Source: Arthrobacter citreus (lineage in GTDB: Bacteria; Bacillota; Bacilli; Bacillales; Bacillaceae_G). From it: 64,000 nucleotides of DNA. Below, piece by piece: positions 42,905-51,936 of the stretch (positions are counted from its first letter, which is position 1; the number at the start of each line of letters is the position of its first letter). Location of the stretch: contig CP053688.1 in NCBI GenBank assembly GCA_013200995.1, forward strand, positions 1,178,001-1,242,000, in the 5' to 3' direction. Below the pieces are notes generated by a model. The model saw nothing but the letters and a program-made list of their open reading frames with translations. It made no database searches and was not told the DNA's origin. Made by a program: the position numbers and the translations under genes.

Positions 42905-45019
42905 TTAAACAGTTGCAGACTTCATAATTACAGCTTTTATCATAAAATAACTAATTTCAGCAGGCAATTCATCCTTAATTGGTCTTAGCTTCTCGCTTCC
43001 AACTATTTTAATTACTTCCTTAATTTGGTTTTCAAGATCACTTGGAACTACTTCATCCCAATCAAATTGATCATCTTCCATTGCACCTTGTAGAATATGA
43101 TTTTCAACTGTAGTTGTGTTTAAACCTCTCTCATTTGCAATTTCAGCAATCGTAAGACCATTTTGATAAGATTCAAATGAGATTGTATGAGAAGGCACTT
43201 TTTTTATGGTTTGAGTTTTCGGTCGCACTATTTGCTCTTCAATCTGATTATCTTCTTTATATTTCTGGATTACTTCTATAAATTGCTTACCAAATTTTTG
43301 TTGTTTTTGTAATCCGACACCTTTTGCCTGTAGAAATTCCTCTTCAGTAGTAGGTAATAAGTTACATAAATCTCGTAATGTACTATCAGAAAAAACAACA
43401 AACGGTGGTACACCAAGTTCGCTAGCAATTTCTTTTCGTAAACTACGTAATTTATTAAATAGATCATTATCAACATTAGTTGTTTCAACTACTTGGATAT
43501 CTTCTTTTTTCATTACATTTATTTTATTTAATAAAACTTCTCTTCCACTATTTGTAACCGTTAATAATGGAAATTTGCCACTAGTAACGCCAATATATTG
43601 TTCGGATGTTAAATAATCGATTAAATCTCCAACACTTTTAAGCGTTCGACCTTTGAATAATCCGTATGTCGTTAATGTATGAAAATTAAAGTCTAGTAAT
43701 TTTTTATTCGTAGATCCGGTTAAAACTGAAGCTACCATCGTTTTACCGAATCGTTCTCCCATTCGAATTATACAGGATAAAACAATTTGAGCATCAATCG
43801 TAATATCAATTGCAGTACGTTGATCGATGCAATTACTACATTTCCCGCAAACATGTTCACTTTCATCACCAAAGTATTTTAAAATAAAAGCCTGTAAACA
43901 TGTTTCGCAATAGCTGTAATCTTTCATTGATTGTAGCTTTGAAATTTCTTGTTTCAGTCTATTTGGATCAAAAGTAGACTGCTCAATTAAAAATCTTTGA
44001 ATTTGTACATCTTGTGCACTAAAAAGTAATATGCACTCACTTTCTAAGCCATCTCGCCCAGCTCTTCCTGCTTCTTGATAGTAACTTTCCATGTTTTTAG
44101 GCATTTGGTAATGGATTACGTAACGTACATTACTTTTGTCAATTCCCATTCCAAATGCATTTGTAGCAACCATCACATTAATATTATCTTGTAAAAATGC
44201 GTCTTGTTGTTTTGATCGCTCAACATCGCTTAAACCTGCATGGTATTTACCAACAGAAATACCAAGATTCTTTAACTTAATTGTAATATTATCTACTTCT
44301 TTTCTAGTTGCAGCGTAAATAATACCAGATTCGTTTTTATTTTGTTTTATGTAATTATTTATATAATCTAATCGATTTTGACCTCTTATCACTTTAAATG
44401 ACAAATTTTCTCGTTCAAATCCTGTAATAATCGCGGTTTCCTCTATAATACCTAGCTGATCACAAATATCAGATTTAACTTGCGGAGTTGCAGTTGCAGT
44501 TAGGGCTAATATTGTAGGTTTTGTAGGAAGCTCTTGAATTAAGTTTTTTATGCGTAAGTAGCTTGGCCTAAAATCATGTCCCCATGAAGAGATACAGTGA
44601 GCTTCATCTACTGCCACGAGTAAAATTGGCAATTTTTTCAACTCATTTATAAAACTCTCTGATTCCAATCGTTCTGGAGCAACATATAAAATTTTATACT
44701 CTCCATAGCTTAAATCCATCATTCTTTCATTTACTTCATTATAAGAAAGTGAACTATTAATAAATGTGGAAGGTATACCTACTTGATGCAATGCATCTAC
44801 CTGGTCTTTCATTAATGAGATTAAAGGAGAAATGACGAGGGTAACTCCTTGGAGAATAGTCGCTGGAATTTGATAACAAATCGACTTTCCACCACCTGTT
44901 GGCATAATACCAGCCGTGTGTTTGCCTGATAAAACTCGTTCAATAATTTGTTCTTGTCCCGCTCTAAAATTTTCATACCCAAAATACTTTTTTAAGTTTT
45001 CTCTTGCAACTGTTAGCAT
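42905..45019 (-). CDS. recQ: RecQ family ATP-dependent DNA helicase
   Basis: 704 residues. Helicase motifs: Walker A MPTGGGKSICYQ (about 39-50), DEAH in AVDEAHCISSWGHDFRP (about 133), SALTATATPQ and motif VI QEAGRAGRDG (about 318). A zinc site YCETCLQAFILKYF..CGKCSNC (about 368-398) leads into RQC, then an HRDC domain (FNKLRSLRKEIASELGVPPF) and a C-terminal helical tail of the kind found in Bacillus RecQ. It unwinds DNA 3' to 5' in repair. AGGAGG precedes the ATG. Followers yqxD and the pseudouridine synthase lie upstream on the same strand. Confidence 0.95.
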   Translation of the reverse strand: MLTVARENLKKYFGYENFRAGQEQIIERVLSGKHTAGIMPTGGGKSICYQIPATILQGVTLVISPLISLMKDQVDALHQVGIPSTFINSSLSYNEVNERMMDLSYGEYKILYVAPERLESESFINELKKLPILLVAVDEAHCISSWGHDFRPSYLRIKNLIQELPTKPTILALTATATPQVKSDICDQLGIIEETAIITGFERENLSFKVIRGQNRLDYINNYIKQNKNESGIIYAATRKEVDNITIKLKNLGISVGKYHAGLSDVERSKQQDAFLQDNINVMVATNAFGMGIDKSNVRYVIHYQMPKNMESYYQEAGRAGRDGLESECILLFSAQDVQIQRFLIEQSTFDPNRLKQEISKLQSMKDYSYCETCLQAFILKYFGDESEHVCGKCSNCIDQRTAIDITIDAQIVLSCIIRMGERFGKTMVASVLTGSTNKKLLDFNFHTLTTYGLFKGRTLKSVGDLIDYLTSEQYIGVTSGKFPLLTVTNSGREVLLNKINVMKKEDIQVVETTNVDNDLFNKLRSLRKEIASELGVPPFVVFSDSTLRDLCNLLPTTEEEFLQAKGVGLQKQQKFGKQFIEVIQKYKEDNQIEEQIVRPKTQTIKKVPSHTISFESYQNGLTIAEIANERGLNTTTVENHILQGAMEDDQFDWDEVVPSDLENQIKEVIKIVGSEKLRPIKDELPAEISYFMIKAVIMKSATV

Positions 45020-45061
45020 GTAAACCTCCTTTTTATATTTTCTAATTACAACTCTATTTTA

Positions 45062-45502
45062 CTATAAAGTAATTGATGTAAGTAGACTTCTTAACCCATT
45101 TTCAAAATTTGCATTATCTTCTTTTTGACGTTTTTTAGGTCCTTTCACCCTACCACCTGCATTTCGAATTTTTTTAGAAACATATCTAGTATGTAGAAGT
45201 GAATCGATATTTTCATTTGTATATTGAAAGCCATTCTGATTTAAAACATATGCCTGTTTTGATAAGACCATTGCAGCAAGACCATAGTCTTGTGTAATGA
45301 TAACATCTCCTTTAGAAACTCGGTTGACTAACGCAAAGTCAACGGCGTCCGCCCCTTGAGAGATGACAATTGTTTCTGCACCTTCTCTTTGCATAATATG
45401 AGCAGTATCACATAATAAAAGGACATTAACATTAAATTCTGCTGCAATTTTTATTGTTTCTGATACGACTGGACAACCATCTGCATCAATTAAAATTTTC
45501 AT
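45062..45502 (-). CDS. YaiI/YqxD (UPF0178, DUF188) family protein
   Basis: 146 residues. The PIN-like family opens MKILIDADGCPVVSETIKIA and carries VDFALVNRVSKGDVIITQDYGLA (about 53-75) and GGRVKGPKKR, the hallmark of DUF188. Acidic residues suggest a nuclease-like fold; function unknown. Overlaps the end of the pseudouridine synthase gene by 17 bases, so they are cotranscribed. Confidence 0.92.
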   Translation of the reverse strand: MKILIDADGCPVVSETIKIAAEFNVNVLLLCDTAHIMQREGAETIVISQGADAVDFALVNRVSKGDVIITQDYGLAAMVLSKQAYVLNQNGFQYTNENIDSLLHTRYVSKKIRNAGGRVKGPKKRQKEDNANFENGLRSLLTSITL

Positions 45503-46202
45503 TTTCTTCTTCCTCTTTCAATTGTTCTTTTAAAAGATTTAATTCTAGATCAGTTAAATGTCGCCATTTGCCTATTTCAAGATTTTCCAAATGGATATTC
45601 ATAATTCGAATTCGCTGTAATTTAACGACATTATAACCAAAGTTTTTTGCCATTTTACGAATTTGTCTATTTAAACCTTGTGTTAAGATAATTCTAAATG
45701 TGAATTCATCTATCATTGAAACTTTACATTTTTTTGTTAGGACATTCCCAATGAGTACGCCATTTGACATACCATTAATAAAATCATCGTCGATTGGTTG
45801 ATCGACAGTAACAATATATTCTTTTTCATGACCATGTTCACTATGTAAAATTTTATGTGCAATCGGCCCATCATTTGTAAGAATAATGAGTCCTTCAGAA
45901 TCTTTATCTAGTCTTCCAATTGGAAAAAGTCTCTTTGGATAATTTACAAAATCGATAATATTCCCTTCCACTGTGCTTAAACCAGTACAAGTAATCCCTA
46001 CAGGTTTATTTAGAATAATATAGTCTTTATCATTTGTTAATTCAATTACTTCATCATTTACTTGTACAATATCTTTTTCTTCAACTAAGCTGTTTTTTTC
46101 AGCAATTAATCCATTAATTTTCACTTCTCCTGAAGCAACTAATCGTTCTGCCGCTCTTCTAGAACAATATCCTGAAGCGCTAATAAATACATTGATTCTC
46201 AA
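45486..46202 (-). CDS. RluF/RsuA-type pseudouridine synthase
   Basis: 238 residues. S4 RNA-binding domain at the start (RINVFISASGYCSRRAAERL), then the catalytic loop FPIGRLDKDSEGLIILTNDG (Asp about 99) and GLNRQIRKMAKNFGYNVVKL. This order is that of the RsuA/RluB/RluE/RluF group; the spacing and ending resemble RluF, which modifies 23S rRNA. The exact target base is inferred only. Confidence 0.9.
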   Translation of the reverse strand: MRINVFISASGYCSRRAAERLVASGEVKINGLIAEKNSLVEEKDIVQVNDEVIELTNDKDYIILNKPVGITCTGLSTVEGNIIDFVNYPKRLFPIGRLDKDSEGLIILTNDGPIAHKILHSEHGHEKEYIVTVDQPIDDDFINGMSNGVLIGNVLTKKCKVSMIDEFTFRIILTQGLNRQIRKMAKNFGYNVVKLQRIRIMNIHLENLEIGKWRHLTDLELNLLKEQLKEEEENENFN

Positions 46203-46241
46203 TCCTTATTCCTCATTTTCTAGACTTTTTTCTTTATCATA

Positions 46242-46280
46242 ACAAAAAGTGTTGTGAGAGAACAGATTCACAACACTTTT
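46242..46280 (-). terminator. terminator of the pyroglutamate operon
   Basis: AAAAGTGTTGTGA and TCACAACACTTTT form a 13-bp stem; T run on the minus strand. Confidence 0.88.
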
Positions 46281-46286
46281 CAATAC

Positions 46287-46790
46287 TTAAATCGACACTT
46301 CTTTAATGAAATTAATAAAATCTAAATTGCCGCGTTCTTCAGCAATTTCAATCGGTGTTTTACCAGAATTGTTATGTAAAAGTTTAGCTCCGTTTTTTAA
46401 CAAAAGCTCAGCAATAGCAGTATTCCCTTCAAATGCTGCAATATGTAATGGCGTATGACCTTCTCTATCACAAAGATTAGGATCTGCTCCATTGGCTAAT
46501 AGAAAATCAATAACTTCTTTCGATTTGGCACCTGCAATTGCTGCATGTAGAGCAGTATTTTTCGGTATAAAAGATAGCTTAGAGTTTGAAATTGCGTTAA
46601 TTTCCGCACCATTTTTCACTAAAGTTTTCACGACTTCAAACTGGCCATAGTGTGCCGCAATTCCAAGTAGTGTTAGTCCATGCTCATTTTCATTATGAAT
46701 TAAATCTTGATGATCCCCCAATATTTCATTAACCTCAGATACTTCTCCTTTTTCTGTTGCATCAAATAATTTACTAATCAAATCTTCCAT
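46287..46790 (-). CDS. ankyrin repeat protein
   Basis: 167 residues, about four ankyrin repeats: HGLTLLGIAAHYGQFEVVKT (about 38-57), NTALHAAIAGAKSKEVIDFL, HTPLHIAAFEGNTAIAELLL and KTPIEIAEERGNLDFINFI. Soluble protein-interaction scaffold. The start ATG lies three bases past the pxpC stop, so it belongs to the pyroglutamate operon. Its role in that pathway is unknown. Confidence 0.9.
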   Translation of the reverse strand: MEDLISKLFDATEKGEVSEVNEILGDHQDLIHNENEHGLTLLGIAAHYGQFEVVKTLVKNGAEINAISNSKLSFIPKNTALHAAIAGAKSKEVIDFLLANGADPNLCDREGHTPLHIAAFEGNTAIAELLLKNGAKLLHNNSGKTPIEIAEERGNLDFINFIKEVSI

Positions 46791-46792
46791 TG

Positions 46793-47737
46793 CTATACCT
46801 CCTTATTTCTACATTCAATTTGTAAACATTTTAAAAATAAATGATGCTTTTTATTTAAAATTTTCGCCTCATCCAGTTTAATCGGTAATAATTGAATTGT
46901 ATTTCCTTTTTGCATTTGTACAAGTTTCCAAAGGTCTGAAACGATTACGGTACCTAATGTTGCATAGCCACCAGTAGTTTGTGAGTCTGCTAGAAGGATT
47001 ATTGGTTGTCCAGTTGGCAATACTTGAATCGTTCCAAAAGTAGTTCCTTCCGATAGGATATTTGAATTAAAAGGTTCTACATTAGTCTTAATTGTACTTA
47101 AATACATGCCCATTTTATTAAATGTGCCGATTGTGAGAGGTTTAGATAAAATTTGAAATTTTATATGGTATGGTATTTTGTCAAAATGACTACTTCTAAT
47201 AAATTTAATCGAATTATGCTTAGGATATTTTGGAATAAACTCATGCTGAAGTCCACGTTTCATCAGCTTGAATGTAGTACTTGATCCATAAATTAATGTA
47301 CCTTTAGTTATTACTAATCCGAGGGAAGCAGGTGTATATGTTGATTGACTTTCAAAATGAAATTCACTTTTAATTCCACCAGGTACTGATATATATGAAT
47401 AAACCCCATTAACTGCACCATTAAAATCTAGAATATCATCTTTCTCTAAGTCTATAACTTTATACATTTCAGCCGCTTTACCGTTTAAACTGGGCTTTAA
47501 ATTCCCACCTGTAATCACAATTGAAATTTGATTTAATGCTTTTAAAACTATACCTCCAAAAGCAATTTCGATACTCGCAGCATTAAACTTATTTCCTAAT
47601 AATAGATTTCCAATTTGAAATGCCAACTGGTCCATTGCGCCAGATACGGGAATGCCAAGATGTCTATATTTTTCCCTCCCCATATCTTGAATCGAAATCG
47701 ACACACCTCTATTTAAAACTTCAAATAACTCTTTCAA
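46793..47737 (-). CDS. pxpC: 5-oxoprolinase subunit C
   Basis: 314 residues, KipA/carboxyltransferase-2-like. SIQDMGREKYRHLGIPVSGAMD (about 16-37) and ILLADSQTTGGYATLGTVIVSDL (near 250) are the signatures. Together with PxpA and PxpB it hydrolyses 5-oxoproline (pyroglutamate) to glutamate with ATP. Six bases downstream of pxpA. Confidence 0.94.
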   Translation of the reverse strand: MKELFEVLNRGVSISIQDMGREKYRHLGIPVSGAMDQLAFQIGNLLLGNKFNAASIEIAFGGIVLKALNQISIVITGGNLKPSLNGKAAEMYKVIDLEKDDILDFNGAVNGVYSYISVPGGIKSEFHFESQSTYTPASLGLVITKGTLIYGSSTTFKLMKRGLQHEFIPKYPKHNSIKFIRSSHFDKIPYHIKFQILSKPLTIGTFNKMGMYLSTIKTNVEPFNSNILSEGTTFGTIQVLPTGQPIILLADSQTTGGYATLGTVIVSDLWKLVQMQKGNTIQLLPIKLDEAKILNKKHHLFLKCLQIECRNKEV

Positions 47738-47743
47738 AGGACA

Positions 47744-48502
47744 CTACGCTCCTATTGGTTTAACGATAATATGATTGTCATTAAATACATTTTGTAATTC
47801 CAATGCTAATTTAATCGAGATGTCAGAATCACTATGGATACAAATTGTATCTGCTAGAATTGGAATAACCTTTCCAGAAATTGTAGTGACAGTTTTGCTT
47901 GTTACAATTTGAAGAGCTTGATCAATCGCATCTCTTGTATTATGATGAACTGAGTTTGCTTGATTACGAGGTACTAATAAACCTTCATCAGTATAAGTTC
48001 GATCGGCAAATACTTCTGAAGCAAAAGGGATATTCATTTCAACCGCTGCTTCAATTAATTTACTATTTGCTAACCCATATAAGACTAATGAAGGATCGAA
48101 TTCCTTCATTGCTTTCGTAATTGCTAAAGCTAGATTTAAATTTGTAGCAGCCATATTGTAAAGTGCACCGTGAGGTTTTAAATGATTGAGTTCAGTTTGA
48201 TTTACTTTGCAAACCGAATAAAGTGCACCAATCTGATATAGTACTATTTTGTATATTTCGTCTTCGGTAAACTTCATTTCTCGTCTACCAAATCCGAGTA
48301 AATCTGGAAAACCCGGATGCGCACCGATTGATAAATTATATTGCTTAGCTATTTTTACTGTTTCATATATAACGAACGGATCACCTGCATGAAGCCCACA
48401 CGCAATATTGGCTGATGTAATATGCGGAATAATTTGCTCATCATTTATTTTGTAATTTCCAAAGCTTTCGCCCAAATCACAGTTTAAATCAATTTGAATC
48501 AA
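47744..48502 (-). CDS. pxpA: 5-oxoprolinase subunit A (LamB/YcsF family)
   Basis: 252 residues. The family start DLNCDLGESFGNYKINDEQI and TSANIACGLHAGDPFVIYET (about 30-49) plus SIGAHPGFPDLLGFGRREM and HLKPHGALYN are the four conserved blocks. Overlaps pxpB by 14 bases. Confidence 0.96.
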   Translation of the reverse strand: MIQIDLNCDLGESFGNYKINDEQIIPHITSANIACGLHAGDPFVIYETVKIAKQYNLSIGAHPGFPDLLGFGRREMKFTEDEIYKIVLYQIGALYSVCKVNQTELNHLKPHGALYNMAATNLNLALAITKAMKEFDPSLVLYGLANSKLIEAAVEMNIPFASEVFADRTYTDEGLLVPRNQANSVHHNTRDAIDQALQIVTSKTVTTISGKVIPILADTICIHSDSDISIKLALELQNVFNDNHIIVKPIGA

Positions 48503-49232
48503 AATAATGCACTTCCTTTTTAATCGAATAGTTGTCCTTTTCTACCATTTGTTCAATTTGACTAAACTCTTCATCAGTAATTTCAAAAAATTTTATCATA
48601 TCCCCAGCTTTAAAGTTTTCTGTACCATTATTTTTCGTTGAAAACACTTCAATCGGAGTACGACCAATAATATTCCAACCACCTGGAGATTCAAATGGAT
48701 AAATTCCAGTTTGATTACCAGCAATGCCTACTGAACCTTTTAATACGTTTTTTGGTTTAACAAGTCTTGGAGTTGCTAGAGCAGGATTTAATCCACCTAA
48801 ATATGGAAACCCCGGTATAAAACCAATCATATAGATTGGATATATTTCTTCTAAATAAAGACGAATGACTTGATCTGTTGTTAGATTATTTTGCTCTGCA
48901 ACTTTTTGGAGTTCTGTGCCAAAATCAGAATGAAAACATACAGGAACTTCATAGATTGTCTGTTCTTTATTATTCGGAGAATCATTGTAGTTTTTAAAAA
49001 GGAAATCAATTTCATTTTTTATTTCTGAAAAAGAAAAATTAAGAGAATCATAGTAAATCGTAATTGAATGATACGAAGGTACTACACCTGATATTTTAGT
49101 TTTTATATGCTTATTTAGATAATCTGAAAAAGTATGGACTAAATTATTTATTTCATTTGAAATCGAATCACCTAAATAACATATAATACCAGAGCATCCT
49201 ACTGGAAAAATAGTCAATTTTGGTTTAGTCAT
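48489..49232 (-). CDS. pxpB: 5-oxoprolinase subunit B (KipI family)
   Basis: 247 residues. Conserved region EVPVCFHSDFGTELQKVAEQ followed by MIGFIPGFPYLGGLNPALAT and VGIAGNQTGIYPFESPGGWN with IIGRTP, which define the KipI/PxpB family. Overlaps pcp by eight bases. In B. subtilis KipI also inhibits the sporulation kinase KinA, so a second role is possible. Confidence 0.95.
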   Translation of the reverse strand: MTKPKLTIFPVGCSGIICYLGDSISNEINNLVHTFSDYLNKHIKTKISGVVPSYHSITIYYDSLNFSFSEIKNEIDFLFKNYNDSPNNKEQTIYEVPVCFHSDFGTELQKVAEQNNLTTDQVIRLYLEEIYPIYMIGFIPGFPYLGGLNPALATPRLVKPKNVLKGSVGIAGNQTGIYPFESPGGWNIIGRTPIEVFSTKNNGTENFKAGDMIKFFEITDEEFSQIEQMVEKDNYSIKKEVHYFDSN

Positions 49233-49836
49233 TATGACTAATTACTTCTATTGCAAGCTTAATTGCCTCCGTCAAATCCCTCTGTGACCAACTTGGCAAC
49301 TTTCGGTCAATTACCGCTAGCTCATGAGAAGCAGGAATGTGAATAAATCCACTTGGAATTTGTTTTCTTAATTTCTGAAGTTCATTTAGCATTTGATACA
49401 TTACGTTATTACACAAATAAGCCCCGGCAGAATTTGAAATTTCAGCAGGTAAATGGTGTTCATTTAAAACATCAACAATTTTTTGAATTGGAAGTGTTGA
49501 AAATAATCCATCAGGACCTTCCAAATCAATTTTTGCGCCAACAAATTTATTCCCTTTATTATCTGCAGCACCATCATTGCAATTTATTGCAATTCGCTCT
49601 GGCGTTATTTTAGATCTTCCTCCGGCCAGACCTAATGAAACCACTGCGGATGGATTATAAGTATCGAATAAATTAAGTAACTCATTACCTGCAGTATTAA
49701 AATCAACAGGTAAAACTTTGCCGATTATTTGATAAGATCCAATCACTTGTCCATTTAATTCTTTCACTATTTCTTCTGTAGGATTAATTGAAAAGTTCAA
49801 AAAAGGTTCAAAACCTGTTAACAATAATGTATTCAA
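49225..49836 (-). CDS. pcp: pyroglutamyl-peptidase I
   Basis: 203 residues, cysteine peptidase C15. Catalytic Glu in ITPERIAINC (about 79), Cys in ISNSAGAYLCNNVMYQMLN (about 143) and His in GFIHIPASHE (about 166). It removes N-terminal pyroglutamate from peptides. The released 5-oxoproline is the substrate of the PxpABC enzyme encoded next, so the operon is a complete route from pyroglutamyl peptide to glutamate. Confidence 0.96.
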   Translation of the reverse strand: MNTLLLTGFEPFLNFSINPTEEIVKELNGQVIGSYQIIGKVLPVDFNTAGNELLNLFDTYNPSAVVSLGLAGGRSKITPERIAINCNDGAADNKGNKFVGAKIDLEGPDGLFSTLPIQKIVDVLNEHHLPAEISNSAGAYLCNNVMYQMLNELQKLRKQIPSGFIHIPASHELAVIDRKLPSWSQRDLTEAIKLAIEVISHND

Positions 49837-50209
49837 GTGCTCTCAGTCCTTTGGTAAGATTTATATAGTAGAATACTTCTACAAAATGAATTTGAATTCC
49901 TTTGAATATGTAAAAGTTTAGGTTTTACATAAGAAAATGTTAGTTTTTATTGATAAGCTTTATTGTAGAATTCTGAGTATTAATTACTATTTTTTAATTT
50001 TTTAGAATTAATTACGGTATGTGAAATTTTATCACTATTTTCATTTGTGACTGCTTTATTTAAATTTTTGTTTTTGAGCTAAAAAAAAGACCACAAAATA
50101 GGGTCCTTACTTTTCTTATTAAAACTACCTTATGTGATCGTGTAAAAAAATTTAAAGATTTTCTTATTACTTTTAACTAACTAACCTTAACCTTCATTCA
50201 TATATTCTT
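49837..50209. other. intergenic region upstream of the pyroglutamate operon
   Basis: About 370 AT-rich bases; holds the operon's promoter region (not resolved by eye) and the terminator of the small gene at 50210. No ORF with a ribosome binding site. Confidence 0.45.
50082..50113 (-). terminator. terminator of the small membrane protein gene
   Basis: On the minus strand AAGGACC pairs with GGTCTTT (one G-T pair), followed by a T run. Confidence 0.65.
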
Positions 50210-50407
50210 TTATGAAAGATTATCATAAAAAGTTCCATTTATTAGTAAAACGATATCACCTATTGCCCCAATGCAAAAAAATATAAAATAATAACTTGCT
50301 TTTGTAATTTCTTTATTGAAAAGTTCTTTAATTGCTTGAACAAATATTTGTTCAAATTTAAACCAGCTTAAAATCCAAGCAATTATTAAAAAGCTTACAA
50401 TTGTCAT
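50210..50407 (-). CDS. small membrane protein (65 aa)
   Basis: Two hydrophobic helices (VSFLIIAWILSWF and YYFIFFCIGAIGDIVLLING) with a short amphipathic link (FEQIFVQAIKELFNKEITKA). AGGAAGGATC precedes the ATG at about ten bases. Unknown family. It has its own terminator. Confidence 0.65.
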   Translation of the reverse strand: MTIVSFLIIAWILSWFKFEQIFVQAIKELFNKEITKASYYFIFFCIGAIGDIVLLINGTFYDNLS

Positions 50408-50655
50408 AATTATTTAGATCCTTCCTATTCCTCTTACTAAAAATCCCGCTGCAAACATTTAATATTTTTAATGAAAGTGAATCATTAAACTTGAATAAAT
50501 TACGAAACTTTTACCTATTCATTTAAAACTAGTTCTCAATTATATCATATTTATTTTCTTCTTAGACAAACTCTCGTACCATCTGTTAATTCAATAAGAA
50601 AACTCAATTACTATTCGTAAGCTTGTTAAAAAATCGAGTCCAATCAATTTTATTC

Positions 50656-51357
50656 TTATTGTTTAAATTCTTCTAATCTCTGAAGCTGTACTCCCTTGTC
50701 ATCAAAGTTTTCCTCTGCCAACCACTTAGTTAATGCCTGATTATGTATTGGCCATTCTTCTATAAGCATTGAGAACCAGCTAGTGTTTCGTGAACGGTTT
50801 TTATAGATAACAGCATTTCTGAAAGTACCTTCATACGTAAAGCCTAAACGTTTTGCTGTTTGAATGGATGGAGCGTTAAGAGAATCACATTTCCATTCAT
50901 AGCGTCGGTACTTTAGTTCATCAAATACATACATAGCTAATAATTGATGTGCTTCGGTAGACATTCTTGTTCTTTTTAACCCATCTGAAAAATTAACATT
51001 TCCTACTTCGATTACCCCATTTTCCTGATCGATCCTCATTAAGCTAAAGATTCCAAGTGGTTTGTCTGTCTCTTTATTTATTACGACATAAAAGATGTTT
51101 ATGCTACTTTCTATTTTTTTTAATAATGTTTGTTCAAAAGCCTCATAATTTTGAGGTGGTTCGTCGGATAAATATGTCCAATTACTTGGGCTGGAATTTT
51201 TATAAGCGTTATAGAGCTCTTTCGTGTGTGTAACTGATAATCTTTTGACAATCGTATACTTTCCGACATAACACATATCAGTTGGAAGTTTTCTTTTCTC
51301 CCAATTGGTCAACTCTTCACCAACCGGTTGATTGTATTCGTTTATTCTCTGATTCAT
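50656..51357 (-). CDS. RimJ/RimL-like GNAT acetyltransferase
   Basis: 233 residues, GNAT_3 type. KPLGIFSLMRIDQENGVIEVG, then the motif-A region LKRTRMSTEAHQLLAMYVFD and the RimL-type C-terminus RYEWKCDSLNAPSIQTAKRL GFTYEGTFR. The typical WKC and 'N..S...A..LGF..EG' pattern (about 148-172) is complete. The family acetylates ribosomal proteins or small amines. Single gene. Confidence 0.88.
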   Translation of the reverse strand: MNQRINEYNQPVGEELTNWEKRKLPTDMCYVGKYTIVKRLSVTHTKELYNAYKNSSPSNWTYLSDEPPQNYEAFEQTLLKKIESSINIFYVVINKETDKPLGIFSLMRIDQENGVIEVGNVNFSDGLKRTRMSTEAHQLLAMYVFDELKYRRYEWKCDSLNAPSIQTAKRLGFTYEGTFRNAVIYKNRSRNTSWFSMLIEEWPIHNQALTKWLAEENFDDKGVQLQRLEEFKQ

Positions 51358-51551
51358 TTAATTACCCCATTTCATTATTGAATTTTATTACAGTTTAACT
51401 TAGTAATAATAATTAATCTGATCTTTCATAATTTATTCAGCGATTTACGCGATTAATGAACTTACTAAACTATACATACATTTCTAAAAAATATCGACCA
51501 TACAGACGATCGATTTGTTCATCAAATAGATGCGATAGTTGAACAAGAAAA

Positions 51552-51590
51552 ACAAATATCCTTCTGTATAAAAAAGGATATTTGTCTAGT
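51552..51590 (-). terminator. terminator after the 28-residue peptide gene
   Basis: ACAAATATCCTT and AAGGATATTTGT pair perfectly around CTGTATAAAA; TTTTTC follows on the minus strand. Confidence 0.7.
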
Positions 51591-51655
51591 GCAGACGCGG
51601 ATAGATGTGAAATAAAAAACTTACCTTATAGCGAGTTAAATGTTTTTTAACATTC

Positions 51656-51742
51656 TTATGTTGTTAAAAGATTGAGCATTCCAATCTTTTGCCCACCAGC
51701 TAAAATTGCAGTTATTGATAATGCTAATACAATTTTCTTCAT
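51656..51742 (-). CDS. 28-residue exported peptide candidate
   Basis: ATG at 51742 behind GAGGGAGAAT. The product starts MKKIVLALSITAILAGGQ and ends KIGMLNLLTT: a basic head, a 14-residue hydrophobic core and a short polar tail. This is the layout of a signal peptide followed by about 11 residues, as in Phr- or PapR-like pre-peptides. It has its own terminator. No matching receptor gene is adjacent. It could also be the front end of a decayed secreted-protein gene. Confidence 0.5.
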   Translation of the reverse strand: MKKIVLALSITAILAGGQKIGMLNLLTT

Positions 51743-51891
51743 ATGGATTCTCCCTCAAATCTACTCATAATAATATTTTACCATAAATTTCCAAACACTT
51801 ATGAAACTAACCTGCCGTTTTTTAAAATAATAGATTTCCTTACTACCATCCAATAAAAGAAAAAGAGAATTAGCAAATCATCAAAAAGCAA

Positions 51892-51928
51892 AAAAAAGAG
51901 AAGGAACAAAGCAATTCCTTCTCTTTTC
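51892..51928 (-). terminator. terminator of the second S8 protease gene
   Basis: AAAAGAGAAGGAA and TTCCTTCTCTTTT pair around CAAAGCAA-type loop; the A run upstream is the T run of the minus transcript. Confidence 0.85.
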
Positions 51929-51936
51929 ATAAATCA

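Larger units (their letters stand above)
51358..51936. other. intergenic region with a small peptide gene
   Basis: 580 bases containing a 28-codon ORF (51656-51742), its terminator (51552-51590) and the terminator of the S8 protease gene (51892-51928). The rest is featureless AT-rich DNA. Confidence 0.5.

Noticed and set aside
49981-50060. Possible relic related to the 83-residue ORF at 12797 (ISHTV and NSKK in the minus frame)
   Set aside because: Only about 16 identical bases (TACGGTATGTGAAATT) and a few residues; this is within chance for AT-rich DNA.
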